DNA of 64,000 bases from NCBI GenBank assembly GCA_036268995.1, contig DATATB010000137.1, forward strand, positions 62,001 to 126,000, written 5' to 3'. The notes under the pieces were generated by a model that made no database searches, was not told the DNA's origin, and was given only the letters and a program-made list of their open reading frames with translations. Shown piece after piece: positions 17,207 to 25,922 of this stretch (positions are counted from its first letter, which is position 1; each line of letters opens with the position of its first letter). The DNA comes from DATATB01 sp036268995. Its GTDB lineage: Bacteria > Planctomycetota > Planctomycetia > Pirellulales > PNKZ01. The position numbers and the translations under genes are program-made.

Positions 17207-18337
17207 ATGACCGCCGAACCTGCCGCCTCCAGCACCGGGCCTGTGGCCGACGAACCGCTGTCGGGCACGTTGCACGTACACGTGGCGCTGGACTGGGGCG
17301 ACGAAGTGGATCTGGCGCAGGCCCGGCAATTGGTGCCCGGCGAGTGGCTGACCCTGGCGCGACGCTCGCGCACGCCGTCGTCGATCACCTATCGACCGAC
17401 CCCGCTGCGCTGCCAACTGGCGCCCGTGGCGTTGGAATTGCCCGAACTGGGCGTGGTCGAAGCGAGCGCGGACGCCACGGTGTTCGACTTTGCCGCGGTG
17501 AGCCTGGCCTTGCACTTGCCGTTTCGGCTCAGACCGTCGGAGATTTCAAGACTGGCCGGCGAGCTGTCCGCGCCGGAATCCATTGTCGCCGCCGCGGTCA
17601 AGGCGGCCGGTCCGCTCAACCAACGGCTCTTGCCGGCCATCGAGCAGCCGAATTGGAGCGAGCTGAGCGAAGAATATTTTGTTTTTCACTTCGACCCCGA
17701 TCAACCCGGCGTGCAGCCATCGCGGCTGCTGGGCGAGCAATCGGCCTGGGCGGCCGGCCTGGTGCGGTTGGAAGATCAGCCGCTGAGCACCGACGAAGTG
17801 GCCGAGGCCTTGCGGCTGCGCATCAGCTACACGCCGCAAGATGTATTTGTGCCCGAATGGTCGGCCGCCCTGTTGGTTGACCGCGACTGCGACGAGACCT
17901 TGCAGACGATCGCGTTTGCGAATTTGCAGTTGCTCGAGTTCCGGCACATCGACAACCGGCTCGACGACCGGCTGGCGCGCGCCTATCGCTTTATTCGGCC
18001 GCTGTCCAACCGCTGGCTCCCCTTCTGGCGGCGCCCCGGCCGGCAGCTTCGCGAGCTGGGCGAGCTGCGCATGGAAGTACACGACGTGTACGAGCGCACG
18101 GGCAACGTGCTGAAGCTCGTGGGCGACCCGTACCTGGCGCGCGTCTACCATTTGTTGACGACGCGATTTCATCTGCAAGAGTGGCGGCAGAATATCCAGG
18201 AGGCGCTCGAGGTGGCGGAAAACGCCTACCAGGTCATCTCCGATCAAAGCGCCGTCACGCGCACCGAAACACTGGAGTGGATCGTAATCATGTTGATTGC
18301 GTTCGAAGTCGCGATGGCGCTGGTGCGGCCGAAATAA
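17207..18337 (+). CDS. RMD1/DUF155-family protein
   Basis: A 376-aa protein with the DUF155 (RMD1/YagE) layout. A variable N-terminal part is followed by the conserved FVFHFD, the ALLVDRDCDETLQTIAFANLQLLEFRHID segment and a long helical region. It ends with one membrane helix in the context TETLEWIVIMLIAFEVAMAL, the family's signature C-terminus. Eukaryotic members are mitochondrial inner-membrane proteins (RMND1) that organise translation; bacterial roles are unknown. The start is the ATG at 17207, 26 bases after the antiporter stop. The longer open frame upstream overlaps the antiporter gene and is rejected. Confidence 0.85.
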   Translation: MTAEPAASSTGPVADEPLSGTLHVHVALDWGDEVDLAQARQLVPGEWLTLARRSRTPSSITYRPTPLRCQLAPVALELPELGVVEASADATVFDFAAVSLALHLPFRLRPSEISRLAGELSAPESIVAAAVKAAGPLNQRLLPAIEQPNWSELSEEYFVFHFDPDQPGVQPSRLLGEQSAWAAGLVRLEDQPLSTDEVAEALRLRISYTPQDVFVPEWSAALLVDRDCDETLQTIAFANLQLLEFRHIDNRLDDRLARAYRFIRPLSNRWLPFWRRPGRQLRELGELRMEVHDVYERTGNVLKLVGDPYLARVYHLLTTRFHLQEWRQNIQEALEVAENAYQVISDQSAVTRTETLEWIVIMLIAFEVAMALVRPK

Positions 18338-18579
18338 AATTGGCGAAAGCTCGCATTTTCAGCGCGCGCTGGTGCCGAATGTTCGCGTTGCGCCAGATGC
18401 GATGGTGTCTGAAAGGTTTGTGAAAATCTTCACGCCGGCCGTGCCACGCCTTTTCCTCCTGGATTAAACCGGGGCGGGCGCCTATCCTTTCTTCGGCGGC
18501 CGGACCGTGCGCACTGCTTGTCGAGCACCGGCCGCCGACGTTTCGCACGCCACCCGCCCGCAGTCACACAGCGCTCGCC

Positions 18580-19161
18580 ATGCCGCGTCTCCGCATTATT
18601 GCCGCCGACGATGATCCCGATATTCGCAGCTATTACAACCAAATGCTCGCGCATTTGGGCCACGAGGCCGTGGCCATCGTGTCCACCGGCACCCAACTCG
18701 TCGAGCAGTGCCGGCACCTGGATCCCGACCTGATCATCACCGACATCAAGATGCCCGACATGGAGGGGATCGAGGCGGCCCATAAGGTTTATCACGACAA
18801 GCCGCGCCCGATTATCCTGGTGTCCGGCGTGTACGATCCGAAGGCTTTCGAGCGGGCCATGGCCGATCAGATTGTCGGCTACCTGATTAAGCCGATCACG
18901 CGCGATGCCTTGCGCGAGCAGATCGAATTGGTGATGCAGCGCTACGGCGAATTTACCATCGTCCGCGAGCAATCCACGCAATTTCGCCAGGCCTTGCGGG
19001 ACCGCAAGATCGTGGAGCGGGCCAAATCGCTGCTGATGCGTTCCAACCAATTATGCGAAGCCGACGCCTTTCAGCGCTTGCAGGATCTGGCCCGGCAGAG
19101 TAATCAAAAGATCGCCACTGCCGCCCAAATGCTCGTCGCGGCCGCCGACGCCAGCCGTTGA
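18580..19161 (+). CDS. Response regulator with ANTAR RNA-binding domain
   Basis: A 193-aa cytoplasmic two-domain protein. The receiver domain (residues 4-120) shows the acidic pocket ADDDPD, the phospho-acceptor Asp55 in LIITDIKMPD, the conserved S/T in ILVSG and the Lys in LIKPIT. The C-terminal part (about 135-190) has the ANTAR pattern RDRKIVERAKSLLM.....EADAFQRLQDLARQSNQKI. ANTAR regulators bind paired RNA hairpins and stop transcription termination when phosphorylated. The cognate kinase is not adjacent. The next gene begins 50 bases later. Its RNA targets are not evident in this window. Confidence 0.88.
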   Translation: MPRLRIIAADDDPDIRSYYNQMLAHLGHEAVAIVSTGTQLVEQCRHLDPDLIITDIKMPDMEGIEAAHKVYHDKPRPIILVSGVYDPKAFERAMADQIVGYLIKPITRDALREQIELVMQRYGEFTIVREQSTQFRQALRDRKIVERAKSLLMRSNQLCEADAFQRLQDLARQSNQKIATAAQMLVAAADASR

Positions 19162-19211
19162 TTCGCGCTTGGGGCCGGCTGGCCTCAAACTTCGAATTCA
19201 ATAGGACGCCG

Positions 19212-20522
19212 ATGAACATCGCTCGACGCCACGGGTTCTGGCACCTGGGTTGGTTTGTGCTGCTGGCCGCGGCCGGCTCTCATACGCTGCTGGCCGACGA
19301 CTGGCCGCAGTGGCGCGGGCCGCGCGGCGACAGCACTAGCCAGGAACAAAATCTGCCGCTGGTCTGGAACGATGATCGCGGCATTGCCTGGAAGGTCGAA
19401 TTGCCCGGCTGGGGCAACAGCACACCGGCCATTTGGCGCGGCGATTTGTTCGTCACCACGCAGGACGAAGATCGGCTGCTGCTCCTGCGCCTGGCAAAGA
19501 AAACCGGCAAAGTGCTGTGGACCCAGCAGGTGGGCACGGCCGTCACGCCGCGCGAGGCCGAAAAACGCAGCGTGCAAAAGTTCCATCAGTTGCACAACAA
19601 CGCCAGTCCCTCGCCCACGACCGACGGCCAGGTCGTGATCGCGCACTTTGGCAATGGCGACCTGGCAGCCTACGATTTTTCGGGCAAGCAGTTGTGGCGC
19701 CATAATCTGCAAGAGACGTTCGGCCCTTACAGCATCTGGTGGGGTCACGCCAACAGCCCGGTACTGTTCGGCAATCTCGTGATCTGCGTCTGCATGCAGG
19801 ACTCGCTGGCCGACAAGGCGGAAAAACCGGCGGACAGCTATCTCGTGGCTTTCGACAAGCAATCCGGCAAGCAGGTCTGGAAGACCTTGCGCATGACCGG
19901 CGCCGAAGCCGAGCAGGGCGACAGTTACACCACACCGATCGTACACGCCGCATCTACGCCGCCGGAATTGCTCGTGATGGGCGGCAACCAACTCGATGCG
20001 TACGACCCGGCCACCGGCAAGCAGCTTTGGTTCTTGAAGGGCATTGTCGGCGGACGCACCATCACCGGTCCGGCTCTGGGCCCCGAACTGGCCTATGTCA
20101 CCGAGGGCATGCGTGGCGAACTGCTGGCCGTCAAGCTGGGCGGAACCGGCGAGCTGACTCCACGCTCGATCGCCTGGCGCTACGATTCGAACACGCCCGA
20201 CACCTGCTGCCCGGTGATCTCCGAGAACTTACTCTTCACAATCAGCGACAACGGCATCGCCATGTGCTTCGACGCCCGCACGGGCCGCGCGTATTGGAAG
20301 CAGCGGATGGCCGGCAACTACAAAGCCTCGCCGATCGCGGCCGACGGCCGGGTTTATTTTCTGAATATGCGCGGGCTGTGTACCGTCGTTTCGGCCAGCG
20401 ACCGTTTTGATAAGCTGGCCACGAACCAGCTCGACGACCAGACCCTTGCCTCGCCCGCCATCTCCGACGGCCGCATCTATCTGCGTGGCGAGAAGCATCT
20501 GTATTGCATCGAGAAGCGGTAG
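19212..20522 (+). CDS. Exported PQQ-like beta-propeller protein
   Basis: A 436-aa protein with an N-terminal signal peptide (MNIARRHG...GSHTLLA) followed by DDWPQWRGPRGDS, the classic opening of planctomycete outer-membrane-assembly-like (BamB-type) propellers. Propeller blade repeats are visible as AxDxxTGKxLW-like units: LRLAKKTGKVLW, YDFSGKQLWRH, FDKQSGKQVWK, YDPATGKQLW and FDARTGRAYWK. Such proteins are periplasmic scaffolds, and no quinone cofactor is implied. The ATG at 19212 is chosen because it opens the signal peptide directly. It may be co-transcribed with the upstream ANTAR regulator gene. Confidence 0.87.
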   Translation: MNIARRHGFWHLGWFVLLAAAGSHTLLADDWPQWRGPRGDSTSQEQNLPLVWNDDRGIAWKVELPGWGNSTPAIWRGDLFVTTQDEDRLLLLRLAKKTGKVLWTQQVGTAVTPREAEKRSVQKFHQLHNNASPSPTTDGQVVIAHFGNGDLAAYDFSGKQLWRHNLQETFGPYSIWWGHANSPVLFGNLVICVCMQDSLADKAEKPADSYLVAFDKQSGKQVWKTLRMTGAEAEQGDSYTTPIVHAASTPPELLVMGGNQLDAYDPATGKQLWFLKGIVGGRTITGPALGPELAYVTEGMRGELLAVKLGGTGELTPRSIAWRYDSNTPDTCCPVISENLLFTISDNGIAMCFDARTGRAYWKQRMAGNYKASPIAADGRVYFLNMRGLCTVVSASDRFDKLATNQLDDQTLASPAISDGRIYLRGEKHLYCIEKR

Positions 20523-20576
20523 CGCGGGCCGCGGCGAATTGCACATGTTCACCGGCCGTGGGCGCATCACCGTAGC

Positions 20577-20664
20577 CGTCTCGCTCCGCGAGACGAGCCC
20601 GCGCAACTCGGCTCGACGCTGGGATGGTCGGTGGTGATGTCCTTCATCCCGGCGGAGCGGGATG
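20577..20664. repeat. Pair of short hairpin repeats
   Basis: An 8-bp perfect hairpin (20577-20584 with 20588-20595, CGTCTCGC arms) and, 50 bases later, a 6-bp one (CATCCC...GGGATG at 20645-20664) around GGCGGAGC. The motif GGCGGAGCGGGATG resembles, from memory, short dispersed palindromes common between planctomycete genes. It could also be the terminator of the propeller gene, though T-tracts are lacking. Confidence 0.45.
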
Positions 20665-20793
20665 TCTACCCGATATTGCCCGCCCAAATACCCATACAGT
20701 GGGTTGCTTTTAAACAGAATTTATAGCAATCGGCCAGCGGCCCAATTATCGTGTTAGATTGACGTTATAGGGCTGACCATACACGACACCGAG

Positions 20794-21147
20794 ATGAACA
20801 ACATGGCGAGAGCAAAATCCACGACCAGTAAGTCTGCCGCAGTCCGTGATGCACTGGCCGCAACCCCCGACAAATCCGCTGCCGAGATTGCCAAGGAAAT
20901 CGGCGTGACGCCGGGGCTGGTTTACAACATCAAGGCGAAGCTGAAGCATAAAGGTGGCAAGGCCGCGAAGAAGCCAGGACGCAAAACAAGACGCAAACCG
21001 GGCCGGAAGGCCGGTTCGAAGTCGGCGGCGCCGGTATCGGCCCACGCGGCCCTGGACAACGCCTTCGAGTTTGTCATGAAAGTCGGCGGCCTGCTGCACG
21101 CCGAACAATTGATCGACAAGCTCAAGAGCATCAAAGAGCGGCTCTAG
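20794..21147 (+). CDS. Small basic helix-turn-helix protein
   Basis: A 117-aa protein with three parts. A helix-turn-helix-like segment runs over residues 12-50 (AVRDALAATPDKSAAEIAKEIG.TPGLVYNIKAKLK). A strongly basic linker of GRKTRRKPGRKAG type resembles histone-like tails. A C-terminal amphipathic helical part (LDNAFEFVMKVGGLLHAEQLIDKLKSIKERL) probably mediates oligomerisation. It likely binds DNA, as a nucleoid-associated protein or regulator, but its target is unknown. A second ATG at 20803 is an equally good start. It stands alone, with a 270-base upstream gap. Confidence 0.72.
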   Translation: MNNMARAKSTTSKSAAVRDALAATPDKSAAEIAKEIGVTPGLVYNIKAKLKHKGGKAAKKPGRKTRRKPGRKAGSKSAAPVSAHAALDNAFEFVMKVGGLLHAEQLIDKLKSIKERL

Positions 21148-21151
21148 AGGC

Positions 21152-21215
21152 GGTCAGTTGTCAGTGGTCAGTTGCCTGCAACGGGCCACGGACAACTGAC
21201 AACGGACCACTGACC
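21152..21215. repeat. Imperfect inverted repeat of GTCAGT/GTCCGT words
   Basis: Left arm GGTCAGTTGTCAGTGGTCAG and a right arm that reads back as GGTCAGTGGTCCGTTGTCAG, about 15 bases apart, between two convergent genes. It is simple-sequence-like; I recall similar words scattered in planctomycete intergenic DNA. It could form a hairpin acting as a bidirectional terminator. Confidence 0.5.
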
Positions 21216-21216
21216 A

Positions 21217-23043
21217 TCATTCGGGCTGGCTTCGAACCGTGGCCAGGATCAGTTTCTCGCGCGCCTGCAATAGCCGGCCTTGCCGCGCGATCGCGAAGCG
21301 GTAAATGCCGGCGACCGCGCCCAGCTCCGCCATGGCCAGCAGCATGCAAAGGGGATAGCCGCTGCCAAAGCCCAATTGCTGCGCGATCAGCTTGATTCCC
21401 ATCGGCAACAGCAGCGGCGCCATCGTCAGCGGAAAAACCACCATCACGAATCCGAGTTGCAGCAGCACGGCCACGGCGCTGGGCTTGGCTCCGCGCAGCG
21501 CGCCGGCCGGTATCCGCACCGGCGCGAGGATCGACATCCAGTTGGCCAGCAGGCAAAACAGCAAGTACATTGAGACGTACTGCGGCACGAGCGCCAACAG
21601 GTAGTCGAGGCCCATCGGCGCAGCGAACTGCAAAATCGCCGCCGCCACCAGTCCGATGCCGAGCACGACGGGCGCCGGTGCCAGGTTCTTTCCAAATAGT
21701 ATGTCTTGCCGACGGACTCCGGACAGCACAAATGCCTGGAAGCCGCCGCGGTCGAGCCCGAACTGATTGCCGGCCAGTTGGAGCATGCCCATCAGGATGA
21801 CGGCCATGATTCCGAACGCCAGTAGCGGCGAAGCGGCGTCGAAACTGCGCGCGGCACCGCCGAAGGCAACGCCCATGATGACCAGCATCATGACCCAGCT
21901 GAGCAGCATGATCCGGACTTCCGGCGCGCGGGCAAAGGACCGGAAGGTGGCCAGCGCCACGGCCGAAGTTGGTTCCGAAAGCCACGGAAGCCGCTTTTCG
22001 AGCAGATGCGACGTCGCCGGGGCCGCCACGCGCGGCACGGCTGCGGCCGTTCGCTTGCGCCCGGCGGTGAAGTCGCCCGTGTAGATTCGCAGCGTGGTGC
22101 GGTAGGAGCGCCAGAGGCTGAGCGTGCCGATCGCGGCCATGCCCAGCATTGCCAACAGCGGCGGCAGCAGCCGCCCTTCGGCCGCGGCCGATGCGCCCAG
22201 CGGCAGCCAGCCCGGCGGCAGCAGCAGATTGGCCAGCCGCGTGTTGCCGGCCCACCACTCGGACCGCTGCTGGTCGACCTCCGCGATTCTGGCTTCCCGC
22301 TCGTGCTGGGCTGCTTCCCACTGCCGGATGTACTCTGGGTAGGCCATCTTGTGCTGCTCGAGCAATTTGTCGAGTTCGCCGCGGCGATCGACCAGTCGCA
22401 TGATCTGCTCGTCCGGACCGTGATGCGAGAGCATGTTGAACAGGTTCGGCAATTGCGCTAGCAGCACGAACGTAATGGTTATCAAGGCTATGATCGTGCG
22501 CCGCCGGCGCTGGTTGACCATCACCGACGCCAGCCAACCTTGAAGCTGATGCGTGACCGCCGTGACCATCAATAGAAACGCCACCACGAGTGGCACCAGC
22601 AGCAGCATGGTGGGTCCGCGCGCCACGGCCAGCCCCAGGCTCAAGCCAAGCGCCGAGGGCACGAACACGAGCAACGTCAGGTTCAGCAGCGAGCTGAGAT
22701 AATTGATGACAAACGCGCTGCTGAGCGAGACGGGCAAATGCAGAAACTTGTCGAGCGAGAGCGCCTCGGAACGTTGCAGCTCGGCCAGCAGGCCGGCGGT
22801 CCAGATAAACAAAAAGACCACGACCGCGCCGTCCCACGTATACATGAGGACCAGCGGAGAAGCCTCCTCCGGTATCAGCATCCCGGCCAAGAAGAGCCCG
22901 ACGAACAAGCCCAGGGCCGTCAGAGCCGCCAGCACGCCCAGCACCGTTTGCAGCACTTTGCTGGTGAGCCCGCCGCGCTGGAGATGATTGACGCGCAGCC
23001 GCCAGCGCAACCAGAAGAAGGCCCGAAAATGCGCCCAATTCAC
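21217..23043 (-). CDS. ABC-2 type exporter permease
   Basis: A 608-aa integral membrane protein with about 12-14 hydrophobic segments and one soluble loop (about residues 205-280) rich in Arg/Glu and helical. It forms the membrane part of an ABC exporter with the ATPase encoded immediately upstream. The start is placed at GTG 23043, whose GTGA overlaps the ATPase stop codon, with GAGGAG just upstream; the ATG at 23064 would be the alternative. The substrate is unknown. The size, about twice that of a simple ABC-2 permease, fits members of the ABC-2 group with two permease-like halves. Confidence 0.8.
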   Translation of the reverse strand: MNWAHFRAFFWLRWRLRVNHLQRGGLTSKVLQTVLGVLAALTALGLFVGLFLAGMLIPEEASPLVLMYTWDGAVVVFLFIWTAGLLAELQRSEALSLDKFLHLPVSLSSAFVINYLSSLLNLTLLVFVPSALGLSLGLAVARGPTMLLLVPLVVAFLLMVTAVTHQLQGWLASVMVNQRRRRTIIALITITFVLLAQLPNLFNMLSHHGPDEQIMRLVDRRGELDKLLEQHKMAYPEYIRQWEAAQHEREARIAEVDQQRSEWWAGNTRLANLLLPPGWLPLGASAAAEGRLLPPLLAMLGMAAIGTLSLWRSYRTTLRIYTGDFTAGRKRTAAAVPRVAAPATSHLLEKRLPWLSEPTSAVALATFRSFARAPEVRIMLLSWVMMLVIMGVAFGGAARSFDAASPLLAFGIMAVILMGMLQLAGNQFGLDRGGFQAFVLSGVRRQDILFGKNLAPAPVVLGIGLVAAAILQFAAPMGLDYLLALVPQYVSMYLLFCLLANWMSILAPVRIPAGALRGAKPSAVAVLLQLGFVMVVFPLTMAPLLLPMGIKLIAQQLGFGSGYPLCMLLAMAELGAVAGIYRFAIARQGRLLQAREKLILATVRSQPE

Positions 23044-23810
23044 GGAGCACTCTCCTCGAGCCACGGTAGCTTGTGGACGGCTTCGACGTCGGCCCCGACT
23101 TTGGCCAGGAAGCGATCTTCAAGCGAGCCCGCCTGGCGGATTTCCTCCAGCGCCACCTGCTCGACCAGGCGTCCCTTGACGATCATGCCGACGTGCGAAC
23201 AGAGTTTTTCCACGATCTCCAGGATGTGCGTCGTGAGGAACACGGTCGACCCGCGGGCCACGTAGTTCTTGAGCAGGTCGCGGATCACGCGCGAGGTCAC
23301 GGCATCGACGCCTTCGAACGGCTCGTCGAGGAACAGCAAGTCGGGGTTCGGCAGCAGGGCGGCGGCCAGGGCCAGCTTCTTCTTCATGCCGTGCGAGTAA
23401 TCGAGCGTGAGCTTCTTTTCTTCGTCCCCGAGATCCAGCAGCGGCAGCAGGTCGCCGATGCGGCTGCGGATCGTGTCCAGCGGCATGCAGTGCATGCGGC
23501 CGATGAAGGTCAGATACTCGCGGGCCGTGAGATAATCGAACAGGGCCAGATCCTCGGGAATCACGCCCATGTGGCGTTTGGCTTCGAGCGACTGGTCCGG
23601 ATCGAGCATGTTGTGCCCGAGCACCAGGATCTCGCCGCGCGAGGGGGCGAGCAGGCCGGTGAGCATTTTAATGGTTGTCGACTTGCCCGCCCCGTTGGGT
23701 CCCAGAAAGCCGTAAAATGTGCCGCGCTCCACGCGCAATTCCAGATGGTCGACCGCGCGAAAATCGTCAAAATTGCGCGTCAGGCCGTGCGTTTCGATTG
23801 CCAGGCTCAT
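23040..23810 (-). CDS. ABC transporter ATP-binding protein
   Basis: A 256-aa ABC ATPase of the exporter type. Motifs in order: Walker A GPNGAGKST, Q-loop replaced by a VIPEDLALFDYLTAREYL segment, an altered signature DYSHGMKKKLALAAAL (SHGMKKK instead of LSGGQ, common in ABC-2 exporters), Walker B LLFLDEPFEGVD and the switch His in LTTHILE. The start is taken at ATG 23810, giving MSLAIETHGL, rather than at the longer in-frame ATG 23849. Its stop overlaps the start of the permease gene, so they are translationally coupled. Confidence 0.92.
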   Translation of the reverse strand: MSLAIETHGLTRNFDDFRAVDHLELRVERGTFYGFLGPNGAGKSTTIKMLTGLLAPSRGEILVLGHNMLDPDQSLEAKRHMGVIPEDLALFDYLTAREYLTFIGRMHCMPLDTIRSRIGDLLPLLDLGDEEKKLTLDYSHGMKKKLALAAALLPNPDLLFLDEPFEGVDAVTSRVIRDLLKNYVARGSTVFLTTHILEIVEKLCSHVGMIVKGRLVEQVALEEIRQAGSLEDRFLAKVGADVEAVHKLPWLEESAP

Positions 23811-24088
23811 GAGGATCGCTCGATGAAAAACAGGCCAACGGCCCAGCAAGGAAGTGGATTTCAGTGGCTTTCATACACGATTGGCCGGTGCCTCGCAAAT
23901 CGGGCGAGCCAAGGGACTGTGCGCGCGATTCTCGCATGGGCGGACAGCAAAATCCACGCGAACTTTATTTCGTCACGACGCCTCTAATAAGCAAGGTTGA
24001 TCGCTGCCTGGCCGGCGGCGCACCAGGCCCTGGTTATCCGGTTGGCTGAGTGCGTTCCGCGTACGGGTTATGACGAGGGCGGCATCAA

Positions 24089-24162
24089 ACGTGGTTAGCT
24101 CAGTTGGAATGAGCACCAGACCCTGAATCTGGATGTCGCAGGTTCGACTCCTGCACCACCCG
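24089..24162 (+). tRNA. tRNA-like gene, degenerate; anticodon position reads CTG (Gln)
   Basis: A 74-nt cloverleaf with a good D arm (GCTC/GAGC), anticodon stem (CCAGA/TCTGG) and T arm (GCAGG-TTCGACT-CCTGC). Two features argue against a normal tRNA. The first two acceptor pairs are broken (A-C and C-C, leaving 5 bp), and the anticodon loop CCCTGAA has C rather than the near-universal T at position 33. The anticodon triplet CTG would read CAG. It may be a pseudogene, a remnant of an inserted element, or a specialised tRNA-like RNA. Confidence 0.55.
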
Positions 24163-24610
24163 CGGCTGAACACCGCTCCTGGCGTGAAAACGCCCCATGA
24201 AGCCCGAGGGGGGCGGAGGGTCGAGTTGGTCGGCTGTCTGTCGCAGTGCAATGGTCCGAACCAGGTCGCTTGGGTCGAGCCGCTCCGGCGCGCTCGGGCG
24301 AGGCGGACCGCGGCGAGGGCCGAAGTGCCGCGACGACAGCAACATGCGAGAGTGCCTTGAGGTACGCGGATACCGATTTTGTTCGTCACCGATAAGGGAC
24401 TGCCGAAGCCGGCAGATACGATCGCAGCCAATGTGCTGCGACCCGCTGCCTGGTCGAGGCCGTGACGACCGGCGACGATGGAAGCTCAACCGTACCCCGC
24501 ACGCGAGCGTGTGACTGGCGATCGCTCCGCCGCCCAAAGGCGTCTGAACCATCAACATCATTTTTCGAAGATCGTGCCGAGAAAGCGGCCGCGGAATAAG
24601 GAGGCAGACC
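24163..24610. other. Intergenic region upstream of the SPFH gene
   Basis: 448 bases with no convincing gene on either strand and no recognised regulatory motif, apart from the ribosome binding site AAGGAGG at 24598-24604 for the next gene. A promoter for that gene should lie here. Confidence 0.4.
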
Positions 24611-25717
24611 ATGAGCCTGTTGAAGCAGATCAAGATTCGCAGCTACGAGCTGGGCCTCGACTTCCGTGAGGGCGAGTTCCGCCGGCTGTTGACCGAAGGC
24701 CGCTACTGGTTGTTCGACCCGATGGGCAAGGTCCAGGTAAGCGTCGTTTCGCAGCGCGATCCGTGGCTGGTACACGAGAAGCTCGATGTGATCGTGAAGT
24801 CGGGCGTGCTTAAGGACCGCGCCGTCGTGCTGGATCTGAAGGACTATCAGCGGGCGCTCGTCTGGATCGACGGCCGGTTCAGCCACATCCTGCCGCCGGG
24901 CCTGTACGCCTATTGGACCGGCCTGCGCGACGTGACGGTCGAGCTGGTCGATGCGCGCAAGGTGCGCTTCGAGCACAAGGACCTGCCGGTTATCACGCGC
25001 TCGCCGCTGGCCGAGCGCGTGCTGGAGGTGTGTTCAATCGAGCAGGGCCACCAGGGCGTGCTGCTGGTGGACGCTCAACTGGTCGAAACGCTCTTGCCAG
25101 GCCGCTACGCGTTCTGGAAGAACATCGCCCAGGTAAAGATCGTCCCGGTGGATGTGCGCGAGTCGATGATCGACGTCAGCGGTCAGGAAATCATGACCGC
25201 CGACAAGGTCACGCTGCGCATGAACGCCGTCGTCACGTACCGGGTGACGGACGTTCGCGCGGCGGTCAGCAATGTCGAGGACGTGCGGCAGACGTTGTAC
25301 CGCGAGGCCCAGTTGGCTTTGCGGGCCATCATCGGCACGCGCGACCTGGACGCCTTCCTGGCTGGCAAGGATGCCGTGGCCAGCGAGGCCGAAGCGCAGA
25401 TCCGGCGGCATGCGGGCGAAATTGGTCTGGAGATCGTTTCGGTGGGAGTGCGCGACATCATCCTGCCGGGCGAGATGAAGGACCTGATGAACAAGGTCAC
25501 GGAGGCCAAGAAGGCCGCCGAGGCCAACCTGATCGTCCGCCGCGAAGAAACGGCCGCCATGCGCAGCCAGGCCAACACGGCCAAGCTGCTGGCGGAGAAC
25601 CCGACGCTCATGCGCCTGCGCGAGCTGGAGGTTCTGGAAAAAGTCGCGTCAGCCTCTAAGCTCAGCGTTGTGCTGGGCGAAAAGGGTTTGGCCGATCGGG
25701 TGATTAACCTGCTCTGA
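24611..25717 (+). CDS. Slipin/stomatin-like SPFH (band 7) protein
   Basis: A 368-aa protein of the SPFH family, which forms oligomeric scaffolds at membranes. Unlike typical slipins it has no N-terminal membrane helix. It begins with a duplicated beta-strand region (REGEFRRLLTEGRYWLFDP, later LVETLLPGRYAFW) of the bactofilin-like N-domain seen in slipin family proteins of this type. The band-7 core follows: VDVRESMIDVSGQEIMTADKVTLRMNAVVTYRV, then the conserved IGTRDLDAFL and VSVGVRDIILPGEMK. A C-terminal coiled coil (EAKKAAEANLIVRREETAAMRSQ) ends the chain. AAGGAGG lies 6 bases before the ATG, and a strong terminator follows, so the gene is monocistronic. Confidence 0.9.
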   Translation: MSLLKQIKIRSYELGLDFREGEFRRLLTEGRYWLFDPMGKVQVSVVSQRDPWLVHEKLDVIVKSGVLKDRAVVLDLKDYQRALVWIDGRFSHILPPGLYAYWTGLRDVTVELVDARKVRFEHKDLPVITRSPLAERVLEVCSIEQGHQGVLLVDAQLVETLLPGRYAFWKNIAQVKIVPVDVRESMIDVSGQEIMTADKVTLRMNAVVTYRVTDVRAAVSNVEDVRQTLYREAQLALRAIIGTRDLDAFLAGKDAVASEAEAQIRRHAGEIGLEIVSVGVRDIILPGEMKDLMNKVTEAKKAAEANLIVRREETAAMRSQANTAKLLAENPTLMRLRELEVLEKVASASKLSVVLGEKGLADRVINLL

Positions 25718-25726
25718 CAAGCGGCA

Positions 25727-25765
25727 GCCTGGAAGCCGGGAACCATCCCGGCTTCCAGGCATTTT
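25727..25765 (+). terminator. Rho-independent terminator after the SPFH gene
   Basis: A perfect 15-bp stem (25727-25741 with 25746-25760, arm GCCTGGAAGCCGGGA) with a 4-base loop ACCA, followed by ATTTTC. It begins 9 bases after the stop codon. Confidence 0.85.
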
Positions 25766-25922
25766 CATAGGCTCTTTCGAATCCCTCGCCAATCGTTCTG
25801 CGTACTCGAGTTCGCAGAATGCAGCGACCGGACTGCGCGGGCCAGTTCTCGCGACCGATTTTCCGGCAACCGTTACCCAGCCAGCCGGGTTTTTCCATGC
25901 GCCGGCGGTTAGGATTAGTGGG

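Noticed and set aside
21161..23122. 653-aa minus-strand frame in the ABC permease region
   Set aside because: It lies in a second frame of the same strand over the permease gene, is Arg/Ala-rich, and has none of the expected membrane segments.
24089..24162. Calling this a normal functional tRNA-Gln(CTG)
   Set aside because: Two broken acceptor pairs and C33 make full function doubtful, so it is reported as degenerate or tRNA-like.
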